Part shown: positions 19,458 to 30,503 of the stretch, piece by piece
How positions within the stretch are numbered: the first letter of the stretch is position 1
How the letters are laid out: each line of letters opens with the position of its first letter
From: Aaosphaeria pasadenensis
Taxonomy: Eukaryota; Ascomycota; Dothideomycetes; Pleosporales
Reading direction: 5' to 3'
NCBI GenBank assembly: GCA_022813625.1
Contig: JAKLMB010000012.1
Span: forward strand, 682,001 to 746,000
Length of the DNA: 64,000 bases
Notes under the pieces: generated by a model
Told to the model about the DNA's origin: nothing
Databases searched by the model: none
The model's input: only the letters and a program-made list of their open reading frames with translations
Program-made: the position numbers and the translations under genes

Positions 19458-21381
19458 GGCTGCTGTTGTGGGTGGTGGGAGGTGTGGGTGAGAGTGAATG
19501 TATGTTGGAGGGGAGTAGGCGTAAGATATAACTGAACTAAGAAGTGATGAAATAAATTATGAAGGTCGGTGGTCGGAGGTTGGTTGGCTCTTGGGCGGGG
19601 CCAGTGTACCAGCCTAATGTTAATGTCTGGCACATGATTCGCACAAGGCGGGGTGGGGTGGGTGTCTCTCAACTGGGAGGCCATGTGCGCATGCGGGTGA
19701 ACCCAAGAATCATCATACTGTACTCGTACTTGATGATAGCAACAAAGGGTGTATATTACAATACTCTCCTAGAAAACAAACATTATTACAACATCTATAC
19801 AAGATGTGATAACGCAGAGACAACATGCCGAAGGTCCTGAAGTAGTCGCATCTTGGTGGGAGTGCAATCCAATACACATGCACTCACATATTAGTATATG
19901 TAGATTTAGATACACAGACAATACGGGTACAGTACTTGTATGCGTATTTACGTCGGTACAGAGTAATTAGTGCGAGTACGCTGATGATCTTCCCTCGTAC
20001 TTGGGAGAGCGTACATGTATGTACTACGTCAAGACTTGAAGAGAGGAAGCTCGTTTACTCGTTTACTCGTATCGGGGATTATCTTGGATCCACTGGTAGC
20101 CTATGGGTGAGGTCCAAGCTCCATTCCCACTGCCTGCATTCAATAAACAGCCTTTTCTAAGGCTGACAGGCAACAGTCTTGCAGTCATCATGCTGTAAAT
20201 AGATAGTCAGTATGATAGTCAAGCCTTTAACAGTAGTTGTAGTAATCATTAGGTGGTCATAGAACCCGTAACTACGAGTTGTCATTAGTGATGAGTGTTT
20301 CCATTCCCGGATTGATTTGTCCGTCTGATTCGGCTCGGATCTACAACATTTCCACTTCCCGGGAAACAAGTCAATAGTTATTGCCATTACATCTTGACCT
20401 TGGTCTTGGTGTAATAGTGTAGTTGTAGTTACTTGGCCTCTACCAGACTCTGGACTCTACTCTAATTACCACCAAGTAGGTATACTATACCTTGGGTACA
20501 TGTTCATATGACCGTAATCGATACCGCTTTCGTATTTCCCCCTCCATCTCCGTATAGACGTATTCGTTCCCTGCCTTTACTATTCCCCTCTTTCTCTCTT
20601 TGCGTATGTTTCTCTCTTTCTTACGAGTAATTACCTAGATACTTAACCTAAACCTGTGGTTATATTACTACCCAGGTACTTAAGGACGATCGTCCTCCAT
20701 TTCCCATTACCTACGGTGTCCAGTTGTATCATCGAGTGGTACCGGAGGTGCTTTCCCTGCCGTACCAGCGAATCCCACATCCCCAACCTACCCAACCTAC
20801 CAGCCCGCCAGCCTTGACCCAGCCAGCCAGCCAGCCATATTAGGCCCCGTCACTCAGCCTCTTTTGGGGGCCTGCCTACCCTCTCGTCTCGTCTATCTTC
20901 ATCCATATCACACCTCGCATCCTCCGATCATCCACCCACTCTATACAAGTACCATACCATACCATCTCATCCGGTACTGATATGGCACCTGATTCATTCC
21001 CTTTACCGTCCTCCTTCGACTACTCACGCTAGTCCTCCTCATTTTGACTCATCAGCATACTCTTTCATTTTATTATTCTACAACACTTTCGTACTTAACA
21101 TGCCCTCCCTCTAGCTCGCCGCATCCAAGTCTTACATCCACAACAACGTTGTCCGAAGTGCCTGACACCGAGACCACCGCCCGCCTGGGAGCGCCGACCA
21201 CTCCCACTACTCCACTCCACTCCAACTACTACCACTACTACCACTACTAGTCATAGTCAACCTACAACCCCGTCGTCCTGGTACCTCATCATCGCTCTAC
21301 TCCTTCTATTCTTTCCTCCTCCCCCTTTCTCTTTCCTTACCTCCTCTTATTCTATCATTCTCTTTCCGCTCCTCCTGCACT
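19458..21381. promoter_or_regulatory. Divergent intergenic region NAD kinase / acyltransferase
   Basis: The region is 1.9 kb without a supported gene. From about 20520 to 21380 the plus strand is strongly pyrimidine-rich (CT and CCAG tracts, CAGCCAGCCAGCCAGCC near 20820), suggesting a long 5' leader or promoter for the acyltransferase. A CTACTACCA-type repeat is at 21224-21250. Several short direct repeats (GTTTACTC at 20053-20068) are present. Confidence 0.4.
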
Positions 21382-22851
21382 ATGCCTACAACCATGACTA
21401 CCGAAGGCGTCAGGCAGCGCCTTCCGCCTGCTTCCGTCATAGAGAAGAAGGAGCTCGAGAAGAAGAAACTACCAGCCCAAGAGCATCCTGGCGGTGCTGT
21501 AAAGCATGCTCCATGGAAGCAAGCTATTCGCATGTCTCTTTTCGCTCTCTATTTTAACAGCTGTTGCATCGCGTGAGTACCTGTCTACATTTCTGCCTGC
21601 CTTCCAATGTCACCCATCTATTGACATGTGACAAACGCTAATACGGACTTTCCAGCATCTTAATTACGCAACTAATCGGTGCTCCACTATATTGGCACAG
21701 TAAAGACTATTATTATGCATGGATGGCTATGACCAAGCAGCAGTTTGGTCTCGTCGTCACCACCATGACCAATTGGTGGGCCCCCGTGAAAATGAGGGTC
21801 AGCGGCGACGAGAGCGTTCGCGGTCAGCTACGACAGACAGAAGATGGCAGACTTGAATGCGACTTTCCTGAGCGAATGGTCCTCATCGCAAACCACCAGG
21901 TCAAATGCCTTTACCCAGCTGGTTCACATGCCTGCTAACAATGAGTAGATCTACACGGATTGGATCTATCTATGGTGGGTCGCATACACTTCAAAACTCC
22001 ATGGCCACATCTACATCATCCTCAAGGAATCGATCAAGTACATTCCCGTCCTTGGCCAGGGGATGATGTTCTATGGCTTCATCTTCCTTTCCCGCAAATG
22101 GGCAACAGATCAACAGCGTTTCCAATATCGGCTTCGCAAACTCAGTTCCAGTCACAGTGGGCCTCTCTCTGGCTCGCAGACTCTCGACCCCATGTGGCTG
22201 CTCATTTTCCCTGAGGGAACCAACTTATCCGACAATGCGAGGATTGGAAGCAAGAAGTGGGCTGACAAGAAGGGTATTGAGGACTTGCGACATACTATCA
22301 TGCCCCGAAGCACCGGCCTTCTGTTCTGTCTCCGAGAGTTGAAGTCAACTGTTGACTATATGTATGATTGCACCGTTGCATATGAAGGTGTACCGTAAGT
22401 AAAACTCAACCAAGTCAATCCTGAACATATCGCTAAACAGTAACGTAGTCGAGGTCAATTCGGCCAAGACCTATTCGGCCTCCGTTCATCATACTTTGAA
22501 GGCCGACCTCCCAAATCCGTCAACATGCACTGGCGCCGTTTCGCAACCAAGGATATCCCCGTCGACGATGACCAAGTTTTCAGCGACTGGCTTCTTGCAC
22601 GCTGGCGTGAGAAAGACGACCTCATCGAGTACTACATCGAGAATGGCCGTTTCCCCGCTGATCAAGGCACAACTCCCAGCACGGACGGAGCAGCAGCCGT
22701 CAAAGGTGCGGGCTGGATCGAGACGGAGGTTCGACCAAAGACTCCCCTCGAGTTCCTGCAGATCTTTGTGCCTCCAGCGGCGCTGATGTTGGTCATCAAC
22801 GTTATCGCCAAATTCTACAACATCATCCTCAAGACTCTAAAGATTAGATGA
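21382..22851 (+). CDS. 1-acyl-sn-glycerol-3-phosphate acyltransferase-like (PlsC; Cst26/LCLAT type)
   Basis: Four exons, 21382-21572, 21656-21899, 21949-22394 and 22449-22851, encode 427 residues. Motif I, NHQIYTDW (H-x4-D), is assembled across intron 2; FPEGTN is motif III. A hydrophobic segment at about residues 48-75 precedes the domain and another closes the protein (ALMLVINVIAKFYNIIL), so it is likely an ER membrane enzyme. The combination of YTDWIYLWW, LKESIKYIPVLGQGM and a C-terminal acyltransferase extension resembles the lysocardiolipin/AGPAT3-5 and yeast Cst26 group. That group moves acyl chains onto lysophosphatidic acid or lysophosphatidylinositol. Which lysolipid is used cannot be told. 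Intron 3 has two possible acceptors; TAG at 22446-22448 is chosen because it continues with RGQFGQDLFGLRSSYFEG. Confidence 0.85.
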
Positions 22852-24111
22852 ACATGGCCCGCCGCTCCTGCACTCATTGTAGATATCGGCAAGAGACCGG
22901 CAGTCTATCTTTTCATTTTCCAGACAGGATTGCGGTGCATTGGTATATTCTGTTCAATTGTTATGATGATCGAATCTTTTAACCATTAAGAGCTAGATTT
23001 GGGCACCTTCAGGCGTATTTCTCTCCTCTCGCATGATTTCCTTACACGTCATAAGCAATCACTACATTTTGTACTCGCTTGGGCACAATGGCGCAAGGTG
23101 TCGTCAACGGCCAGCATTGGTGTTTTCTTCCTGGCTTTTCTTTATCGGCTCCCGGATCTCATTTTCCGAGAGTAACGAAGGCTTTATACCCTTTTTCCTT
23201 GGTTCGCGGACGTAGGGAATGAATTGACGTTGAAATGGTATCACTTTACTAGTGCGACTTAAATTCGACTGCGTATGACATTTATGCCTTTTTCGAGTAC
23301 CTGCAGCTCCACATTGCACTTCAGATTGAGAAGGGGTGGTCGGCGACAGCAGGAGCCATCGGCACCCCATACATACTTAAATACTTCACGCCGTTACCTC
23401 TTACCAACACAACTCAGCTCCTCATCAACATGCTGAGCTTGGGTCCTTCGTGGTTACATAGTACAAGGGATCGGGTCAAACAACTCGCCACGGTTCGACT
23501 GGCCTTGTCTGGCTAGCTTTGCGGATCTTGTGCATTTTTTTTTCCTTGTCGTCAGAAGGTAGTACCCTATGTCCTACCAACTGGGCCTTGCTCATTCAAG
23601 ATGGTACCCAATCTCGCGAAAGATTTCTCTTTCGGCCTACCTTTCGATATCCAAGCCGCTGTGTCACAGACCATTTTCCACTTGTAGGCTTCTTCTTCTC
23701 GTTCAACATTTCTGAGAGCATACCAAGTCTCGGCCAAGTCCTTGCACACTGTTCCCGAAGAGCAGCTTCAAGATATTGAGAGCTGTCAGTATGGACTGGT
23801 GACAAGGCTAGGTGAGGTAAGTGACCAACGGAGCAATGCGAACTTACGAGCATAGTTAGGCCAATGGGAGATATGTCAATGCGACCAAATGCGGCGCCTA
23901 ATCGTTCCAATGAGCGACCAATAAGTGTGTCTTTGCATGCTGACGACGCACGTCCCCTCTTCACCATCTATCCCAGCCTCAGCAACGACGTCCCTCGCAC
24001 CTCAGCTGGTAACGAACGAAACCTCAAACTCGGACTTTTCCCATCTTAATTTCAAGCATCATACTTGTTCATTTCTGTATCCTTCAAGAGTTAAAGAGGA
24101 CATGAGGGACC
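22852..24111. other. Intergenic region containing a possible gene remnant
   Basis: The spacer is 1.26 kb between the acyltransferase and the PAH-kinase-WD40 gene. The only coding-like stretch is the minus-strand remnant at 23567-23967, listed separately. The rest shows no features. Confidence 0.4.
23567..23967 (-). pseudogene. Possible frameshifted remnant of a helical-repeat (TPR-like) protein
   Basis: Two overlapping minus-strand frames look protein-like in turn. The first, ending near 23755, contains RSLERLGAAFGRIDISP and QYLEAALREQ. The second, from 23749 to a stop at 23567, contains DLAETWYALRNVEREEEAY and SFARLGTILNEQGP, which resemble tetratricopeptide helices. They are one base out of register near 23750, so the pair reads as a single frame broken by a shift. 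A GTAAGT at about 23843-23848 could be a donor site, but splicing it does not restore a long frame. The identity is uncertain; the evidence is composition and helix pattern only. It sits just upstream of the kinase-WD40 gene on the opposite strand. Confidence 0.25.
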
Positions 24112-26665
24112 ATGGCGACCATGGCCAAACGCGAACGGCCAGTTATACATAAAATAATCAGTTATCTTGATCAGGTTAAGTTCCAGTACCCAGATAATCC
24201 AGATGTCCGTGACCATTGCCTTAAGATCATAGCGGATTTCAACAAAGGGGCAATTGATACTCTAGGTGCTATACGACAGATTTCTACTCTTTTTGCTGGA
24301 AACCCTGATTTAGTCTACGACTTCAATATCTTTCTTCCTCCAGGCTACAAGATTGAATATGGCACAAATGAAGATCCAAACGCTATTCGAGTCACGGCAC
24401 CAAGGGTGATAACGATATCATCCATGCCAAATGCGGTCCCCGGTCCGAAGAACGTTGCGAACGCGCCAGGTGGTGGCATTCACAATGGCCTGGCTCAGCA
24501 AGGAGAGACGTCTCGATTACCCGACCTTGTGCTAGACTCGAAACTCCGTACTCAATTCCTTGATTCTACAATCGTTCATACATACCTCGAGATCGATAAT
24601 ACAGGAGAACGATTCTCCCGAGAAGAACGCTGGAAGGCGGAGCGATATCTTGGCCGTGGAGGATTTGGGCAAGTGCGCCTGGAGAAATGTATTACAAATG
24701 CGACAAACCAGAACTCTCTCCGGGCAGTCAAGGTTATCAATAAGCCCTTGAATCAATCTAAGTCCTTAGATTTCAATCGAGAACTGGACGCGATCTCCAA
24801 ATTCTCACACGATCGGGTAGGCTCAATGACCTAGGGTAACGTAATTCGTGGCTAAAAATGGTAACAGTACAAAAGATGGTTCGTAAAATCATTTGGGTGG
24901 TTCGAAAATCTAGATTCCATCTTTATTACCATGGAATATTGCCGCTATGGAGATCTTCACCACTACTTGATCAGTCAACACATAATAGCTGCAGAAGAAG
25001 TTCAAGAATTGACATACCAAATGCTTGAAGCTCTTGACCAGATGCATCAAAATGATTTCGCTCATAGAGATCTCAAACCTGCGGCATGTCCAACTCCGTC
25101 ATTAAATAGATGGCCACTAATTGTGTCAGAACATTCTCATCAAATCAATGCCGCCAGACGAGAAATGGTGGATAGTACTGGCCGACTTTGGCATTAGTAA
25201 ACGCGCCGATGGAAGCAATGGACCTATGTCAACAGTCAAGGGCACACCCACGTTTATGGCGCCGGAATTGCTTGGCCTTCAGAAGCAGTTCAAGCCTAGA
25301 ACTATAGTTGACTTCAAAGCAGCCGACATGTGGGCTTTGGGGGAAATTGTTGTTCTGATGCTGACCGGCAAGGCTACATTTCAGGACCTCGAAGAGTTGA
25401 TGGAATATTGTAAAAGAGAGAGAAGCTTCCGGATTCATATATCTGTTAGAGCCGACTGCCATGAGCTGGTAGCTGGTATTATGGCAGCAATCCCCAGTGA
25501 TCGGATGACCACAACCCAATCCTTACAACATTCTTGGATACAGCCGCTGCGTATTGAGAAAGAATTAGGCATGCTTGACTTGCAACACACTGGCCCACTG
25601 CCCCCAGATGATACCCATGACGAGGGATTAGCTTCCGCTAGATGGTCAGACTTGTCCAATCCTGAATATACAGCCGCACAGACAACCGCACGACAGATAC
25701 CGGCGAGGCTTCCATCATTAGACTTCACTGGTATAAGTATACCCGGAGATAAATTGACGTCCGGAAGTGCCCCAACTGAGAGGCATCAAAATAGTGATGA
25801 TGAATCACTAGTCTTCTTAGAAGAGCCTATACAGACTTTCGAGGGCCACGAACTGGGCGTTAATTCAGTAGCGTTCTCCCACGACTCTACCCGGCTGGCA
25901 TCAGGGGGGAAAGACGGCGCGATCTGGATCTGGAATGCGAGCAGCGGGAAGTGCGTCCGGAAGCTGGTGGCTTCCGGTATTTTAGGTTGGCGAATGTCCT
26001 TCAGTACGGTAAGGTCAGTAGCCTTCTCGCACGACTCCACCAGGTTAGTGTCATTGCATGCGAATGCGATCAGGATCTGGGACACAAGCAGCGACAAATG
26101 CCTCCAGACGCCCAAGAGTCATGGGTCTTATGTAATATCAGTAGCTTTCTCGCACAACTCTACTTGGCTGGCCTCAGGGTCATGGAATGCAACGATTAAG
26201 ATCTGGGATCTGAGCGGCGACAAGTGCCTCCAGACGCTCAAGGGCCATAAAAGCCATATTAGATCAGTAGCCTTCTCGCACGACTCCACTTGGCTGGCTT
26301 CAGGGTCATATGATAAAACGATTAAGATCTGGGATCCGAGCAACGGCAAGTGCCTCCGAACGCTCAAGCACCATGGGGGACCCGTTTGGTCAATAGCCTT
26401 CTCTCACAACTCTACCTGGCTGGCATCAGGCGCAACAAACGGAACAGCCTTCATCTGGGATGCAAGCAACGGCAAGTGCCTCCAGGCCCTCAAAGGACAT
26501 AAAGGCTATGTCACTTCAGTAGCCTTCTCGCACGATTCCGCTCGGTTGGTGTCGGGGTCACAGGTCGGCACAATCAAGATCTGGAAGGTCCTGCAGCAAG
26601 TTCAGTCTCGTGGGCGACATTCTCACGCACAAATCCACCCAGCTAGTGCCAAAGTCAGTCTATGA
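24112..26665 (+). CDS. PAH domain - protein kinase - WD40 repeat protein
   Basis: Three exons, 24112-24816, 24868-25083 and 25130-26665, encode 818 residues. Residues about 12-78 form a paired amphipathic helix domain like those of Sin3: VKFQYPDNPDVRDH, then ISTLFAGNPDLVYDFNIFLP. A complete Ser/Thr kinase follows at about 175-480: GRGGFGQV loop, Lys207 in AVKVI, HRD at 301-303, DFG at 326-328 and APE at 351-353. All catalytic residues are present. Residues about 540-795 hold six WD40 repeats of the HET-E style (SVAFSHDSTWLASGS...IKIWD). Intron 2 is GC-AG. The gene is visibly more AT-rich in third positions than its neighbours. PAH domains bind short amphipathic helices; the domain order suggests sensor (WD40), effector (kinase) and adaptor (PAH). 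Function is inferred, not known. Confidence 0.85.
25084..25129 (+). other. GC-AG intron in the kinase gene
   Basis: This 46-nt intron begins GCATGT and ends GTCAG. Removing it joins HRDLKPA to NILIKS, exactly the kinase catalytic-loop pattern; no GT donor nearby keeps the frame. Confidence 0.7.
25826..26596 (+). repeat. Six tandem WD40 repeats with high internal similarity
   Basis: The Ser codon before Val-Ala-Phe starts at 25865, 26015, 26138, 26264, 26390 and 26516. The last four units are therefore exactly 126 bp (42 residues) apart and near-identical in DNA (for example TCAGTAGCCTTCTCGCACGA). Units 1 and 2 are spaced at 150 and 123 bp. Confidence 0.85.
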
Positions 26666-28661
26666 CACGGCCAAGCAGCGTCTTATTTCGGGTCTGGGGA
26701 GTATGTATGGGTGCTGGAAATGTAAAGGATATGGATATGCCTGTGTTGTGGGGAATGAGCTTGATGAGTTCTGGGGGGTCCCAGCTTTTTTGTCATTATT
26801 TCTTATTGTACTTTCATATTCTCATTGTATAGCGGGCCAGGGACGAATGCGTATTTATACCCTATGTATTCGCTAAAGCAAAGCTTTGGGCACACGAAAT
26901 CATGATTTAGAAGCGAGGGTGTCCACCTGCGCAGTTTTATATCAACCATCTACTCCATAAGCCAAATGAACACTCCAACCATGCCAACATAGACTGACAC
27001 TCGATACCCCTTACCACGAACCTCCTCAGCAGAGACAAAGGCAAATATTGATATCGAAGATACACAAGACAAAGGGAGCACATGTTCTCACACATCGCCA
27101 CTGACAACGTGGCGTACGGAGTTTCTTCATTTCACCGACGACCATCCTATCGTGTCGTTTTTTTCAGTAGCCTAACCTCACCTCGAAAACTCATAAAGTG
27201 TAAAAGGTACACCGAGCCACGCCGATTGAACAAAATTACAAGGGGGACATGTACCCCTCGTTCTCCCGTTCCCTTTCCTTTGTCTTTCCCGCGGACGTTC
27301 AATGAAGCAGACGAGTTCCCCAACGAAGTCAGACAGGATCACCAATATACTTACTACACTACACTACACTCCAATGCAAAAGAAGCCATAGAACATTCCA
27401 TTTCCATTCCCACAGAATCTAGATCTAGATCTAGACCCCCACCCCTATCAATCTGACAGCCACGACTCATCGTACCACCACGTGTGAAGAAACGTGAAAC
27501 ACGGATGCTATTCAGGTACGGCGGCGGTTGAATAGGTTGGAAGATTGTCTACGCGGGTCTATTGATGATGACGATGATGGGTACGGGTATGGGTACGAAT
27601 GTGTTGGTGGTAGTGGTGTGTGTAGTGTATGGTTTGTGGTGTATGGTATGTAGGTATGAGTACATAATGTGATCGACCGACCGACCGAATGAGCATGAGT
27701 CAATCAGCCAGTGCATCAAACAGTCAAGAGTCACACAAACTAAGGTCCCGGACGAAAAAAACCATCAGAAAGTCAAACGCAGAATAGTAATCCAACCTAC
27801 CCACACCGTCCGTCTCAATAAAAAAAACGCCATAACGTTAGAAAGAAACAAAAAGAAAAAACCCCCAGTCAATCAAGATATGACGTTAACGTCGGAGTTT
27901 GTAATGCCCCCTCCGATTAACAATCAAACTCCACGCCGCTAAACCCATCACAGTTACCATGGAGATAAGCTGCTTGGCGCGCGCGGAGCTTCGCAAGCGG
28001 CGGGGTGTGATTGGCCAGGATGGCGTTAAGAGTGCTTACCTTCGTACTTCCTTGCCATGAGCGTTGGTACGGTGGGGTGTTGTGATTGGTGGGTGGATGT
28101 ACGGCTCGGTTTTTAGGTTGGGTGTTTCCAGCGAGAGGGATTGTACGACGAATAATGAAAGGTGTGTGGTAGGCAGACAGGCAGACAGGGCAAGCCACAA
28201 TCAGAATCTGTTCGTACCTGAGGGTTAAGTCCACACGGGCATTAGTAAACCCCATGTGCCATCCCAGATGACGATCTTTGTGCCATGCGGTGGGTGTTGG
28301 TGCCTGTCATCTTGGCACGTTTCCCTTTGAATTGCGCAATAGGGTTGGGTGGAATTATGGGTTTGTAATGTCCGATTTCGTGCGTTATTGTCCCTTTTTT
28401 CGTCTGACTGTTTTGTAATGTGCACTTGGGGACTTGTTGAGGTTGAGGTGGAGAGTGAGATGGGTATAAGTATGGAGGGTTGCTGGTGTTGAACTGTTTT
28501 CCATCATCATCAAACAGTTTTCAAACATCGAGTGTCTTCTACTTGTTTATCTTTTTGAGATTATCTCTTAAGGAATTCGATTTCCAGATTTGAAGAACCA
28601 CAACTAGTATCAACGATCCATTAGCGTCACATACACACATTGTACCCCCGCGACAACAACC
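26666..28661. promoter_or_regulatory. Intergenic region, kinase-WD40 3' end and MFS promoter
   Basis: The region is 2.0 kb with no supported gene. It holds an 18-nt palindromic TCTAGA-type repeat at 27418-27435, an ACTACACT repeat just before it, and a leader-like stretch before the MFS start. The 112-codon minus-strand frame at 27917-28255 is not protein-like. Confidence 0.4.
27418..27435. repeat. Perfect 18-nt palindrome (three TCTAGA units)
   Basis: The sequence TCTAGATCTAGATCTAGA is identical on both strands. It lies 1.2 kb upstream of the MFS transporter. No known function is assigned. Confidence 0.7.
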
Positions 28662-30503
28662 ATGTCGGCCCTGATCCGCGACGCGCCTATCGGGCAAATC
28701 ATCAGATACGCTACCAACAACCGCGTTCTACAATACCCAGAAGAGCGAGCAGACTTCAAGCTCCCAGCCGTCTATGCTCGCCTGCACCCCAAACTCGAGC
28801 CCATCTCGGAGTCAGAAGAGGAAGAAGAGTCCTCCGATGAGTCTGGAAGAGAAGAAGCTGTCAACCTATCAGAAAAGCAATCAGATTCCGACGAGCCGTC
28901 CGACGACTCGGAGACAAACCTTGCCAAAACACACACTGCACGAACTGTAGATACAGTGCGATCCCAGGCCTCACATGTTGGTGCTACGACAGCGCTCCAA
29001 CGGTCAGTGTCGAGGGCGGATCTCGAGCATCAGTACACAGCCGCGACGCTCGAGAAGGGGCCATCTCGGCCCATCGAGCCAGAAACACTGGACGATGGAA
29101 CCATACTCGTCGACTGGTACTCCACTGACGACGAGGACAATCCTCAGAACTGGAGTTTCGGGAAGAAGGCGGTAGTGCTCACCCAGATCCTCTTGTACAC
29201 CATGTCCGTCTACATGGGCTCCGCCATCTACGCTCCCAGCGCAAGCGGCGTCATGAAGGAGTTCGGTGTGTCGCTGAGCGTGGCATCGCTACCTCTCTCC
29301 ATGTACGTCGCCGCCTACGGCATCGGCCCGCTGCTGTTCTCGCCGCTCTCTGAGATCCCCGTCATTGGGAGGAACCTGCCGTACATCATCTCGTACGCCA
29401 TCTTCGTGATCCTTCTCGTGCCGACGGCACTGGTCGACAACTTCGCCGGGCTCGTCGTGCTGCGTTTCCTCCAAGGTTTCTTCGGCAGCCCCTGTCTGGC
29501 CACGGGAGGCGCCTCCCTCCAGGACATCTACAGCCTCGTGAAGCTCCCGTACGCGCTCTCCATGTGGGCCTTCGCCGCGACCTGCGGACCCGCCCTGGGC
29601 CCCATCATCTCGGGCTTCAGCGTCGAAGCCAAGAACTGGCGCTGGTCACTCTGGGAGATGCTCTGGCTCAACGGCCCCATCTTCCTCGTCCTCTTCTTCT
29701 TCCTGCCCGAAACCTCGTCCGCGACCATTCTCCTCCGCCGCGCCCAACGCCTCCGCAAGCTCACCGGCTCCACATACTTGAAATCCCAATCCGAGATCTC
29801 GCAAGCCTCCCTCACCGCCCGAGACATCACCATCGAAGCCCTCTGGCGGCCCTTCCAGCTCGTCCTCCTCGACCCAGCCATCGCCTTCACCGCCATCTAC
29901 ACGGCCCTCATCTACGGCATCTTCTACTCCTTCTTCGAGGCCTTCCCCCTCGTCTACATCGCCACGTACGGCTTCAACCTCGGCGAAATGGGCCTCACCT
30001 TCCTCTCCGTCACCGTCGGCGTCGTCCTCTCCCTCGTCTGGTACTGGTGGTACATCCGATACCGCGTCGAGCCCTCCATCCTAACCAACGGCCTCGGCGC
30101 GCCCGAACGCCGCCTCATACCCGCCCTCTTCGTAACCTTCCTCGTGCCAGCCGGGCTCCTCATCTTCGCCTGGACCGCCCGCTCCGACGTCCATTGGATC
30201 GCCTCCTGCATCGGCATCGTCGTCACCACCATCGGCATCTTCCTCATCATCCAGTGCATCTTCCTCTACCTCCCGATGGTGTATCCGCAGTACGCGGCGA
30301 GCCTGTTCGCGGGGAACGACTTTTGCAGGTCTGCGCTCGCGGCGGGGAGTATTCACTTCTCGTACCCGCTTTTTCATGATTTGGGCGTCGATAGGGGGGT
30401 TACACTACTCGCGGGCCTGACGGTCGGGTGTAGTGTGGGCGTTTATGTGCTTTTCTTTTGGGGGGCGCAGTTGAGGGCGAGGAGTCGGTTTGCGGCGAAG
30501 TGA
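28662..30503 (+). CDS. MFS drug:H+ antiporter, DHA1 family (Mdr1/Flu1-like)
   Basis: A single exon encodes 613 residues. The cytosolic N-terminus opens IRDAPIGQIIRYATNNRVLQYPEE, as in Mdr1/Flu1/Bcmfs1-type carriers. An acidic, Ser-rich stretch and the pre-TM1 motif NPQNWSFGKK follow. About twelve membrane segments follow in two bundles of six, separated by the loop with LRRAQRLRKLTGSTY. Family landmarks include FSPLSEIPVIGRNLPY, RFLQGFFGSP and GPALGPIISGF. DHA1 proteins export azoles, cycloheximide and other toxic compounds from the plasma membrane by proton antiport; substrates here are unknown. The C-terminal segments end YVLFFWGAQLRARSRFAAK. The gene is strongly C-biased at third positions, in contrast with the upstream kinase gene. 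Confidence 0.88.
   Translation: MSALIRDAPIGQIIRYATNNRVLQYPEERADFKLPAVYARLHPKLEPISESEEEEESSDESGREEAVNLSEKQSDSDEPSDDSETNLAKTHTARTVDTVRSQASHVGATTALQRSVSRADLEHQYTAATLEKGPSRPIEPETLDDGTILVDWYSTDDEDNPQNWSFGKKAVVLTQILLYTMSVYMGSAIYAPSASGVMKEFGVSLSVASLPLSMYVAAYGIGPLLFSPLSEIPVIGRNLPYIISYAIFVILLVPTALVDNFAGLVVLRFLQGFFGSPCLATGGASLQDIYSLVKLPYALSMWAFAATCGPALGPIISGFSVEAKNWRWSLWEMLWLNGPIFLVLFFFLPETSSATILLRRAQRLRKLTGSTYLKSQSEISQASLTARDITIEALWRPFQLVLLDPAIAFTAIYTALIYGIFYSFFEAFPLVYIATYGFNLGEMGLTFLSVTVGVVLSLVWYWWYIRYRVEPSILTNGLGAPERRLIPALFVTFLVPAGLLIFAWTARSDVHWIASCIGIVVTTIGIFLIIQCIFLYLPMVYPQYAASLFAGNDFCRSALAAGSIHFSYPLFHDLGVDRGVTLLAGLTVGCSVGVYVLFFWGAQLRARSRFAAK

Noticed and set aside
29564..30379. 271-codon plus-strand open frame rich in Arg, His and Pro
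   Set aside because: Alternative frame of the MFS transporter gene.
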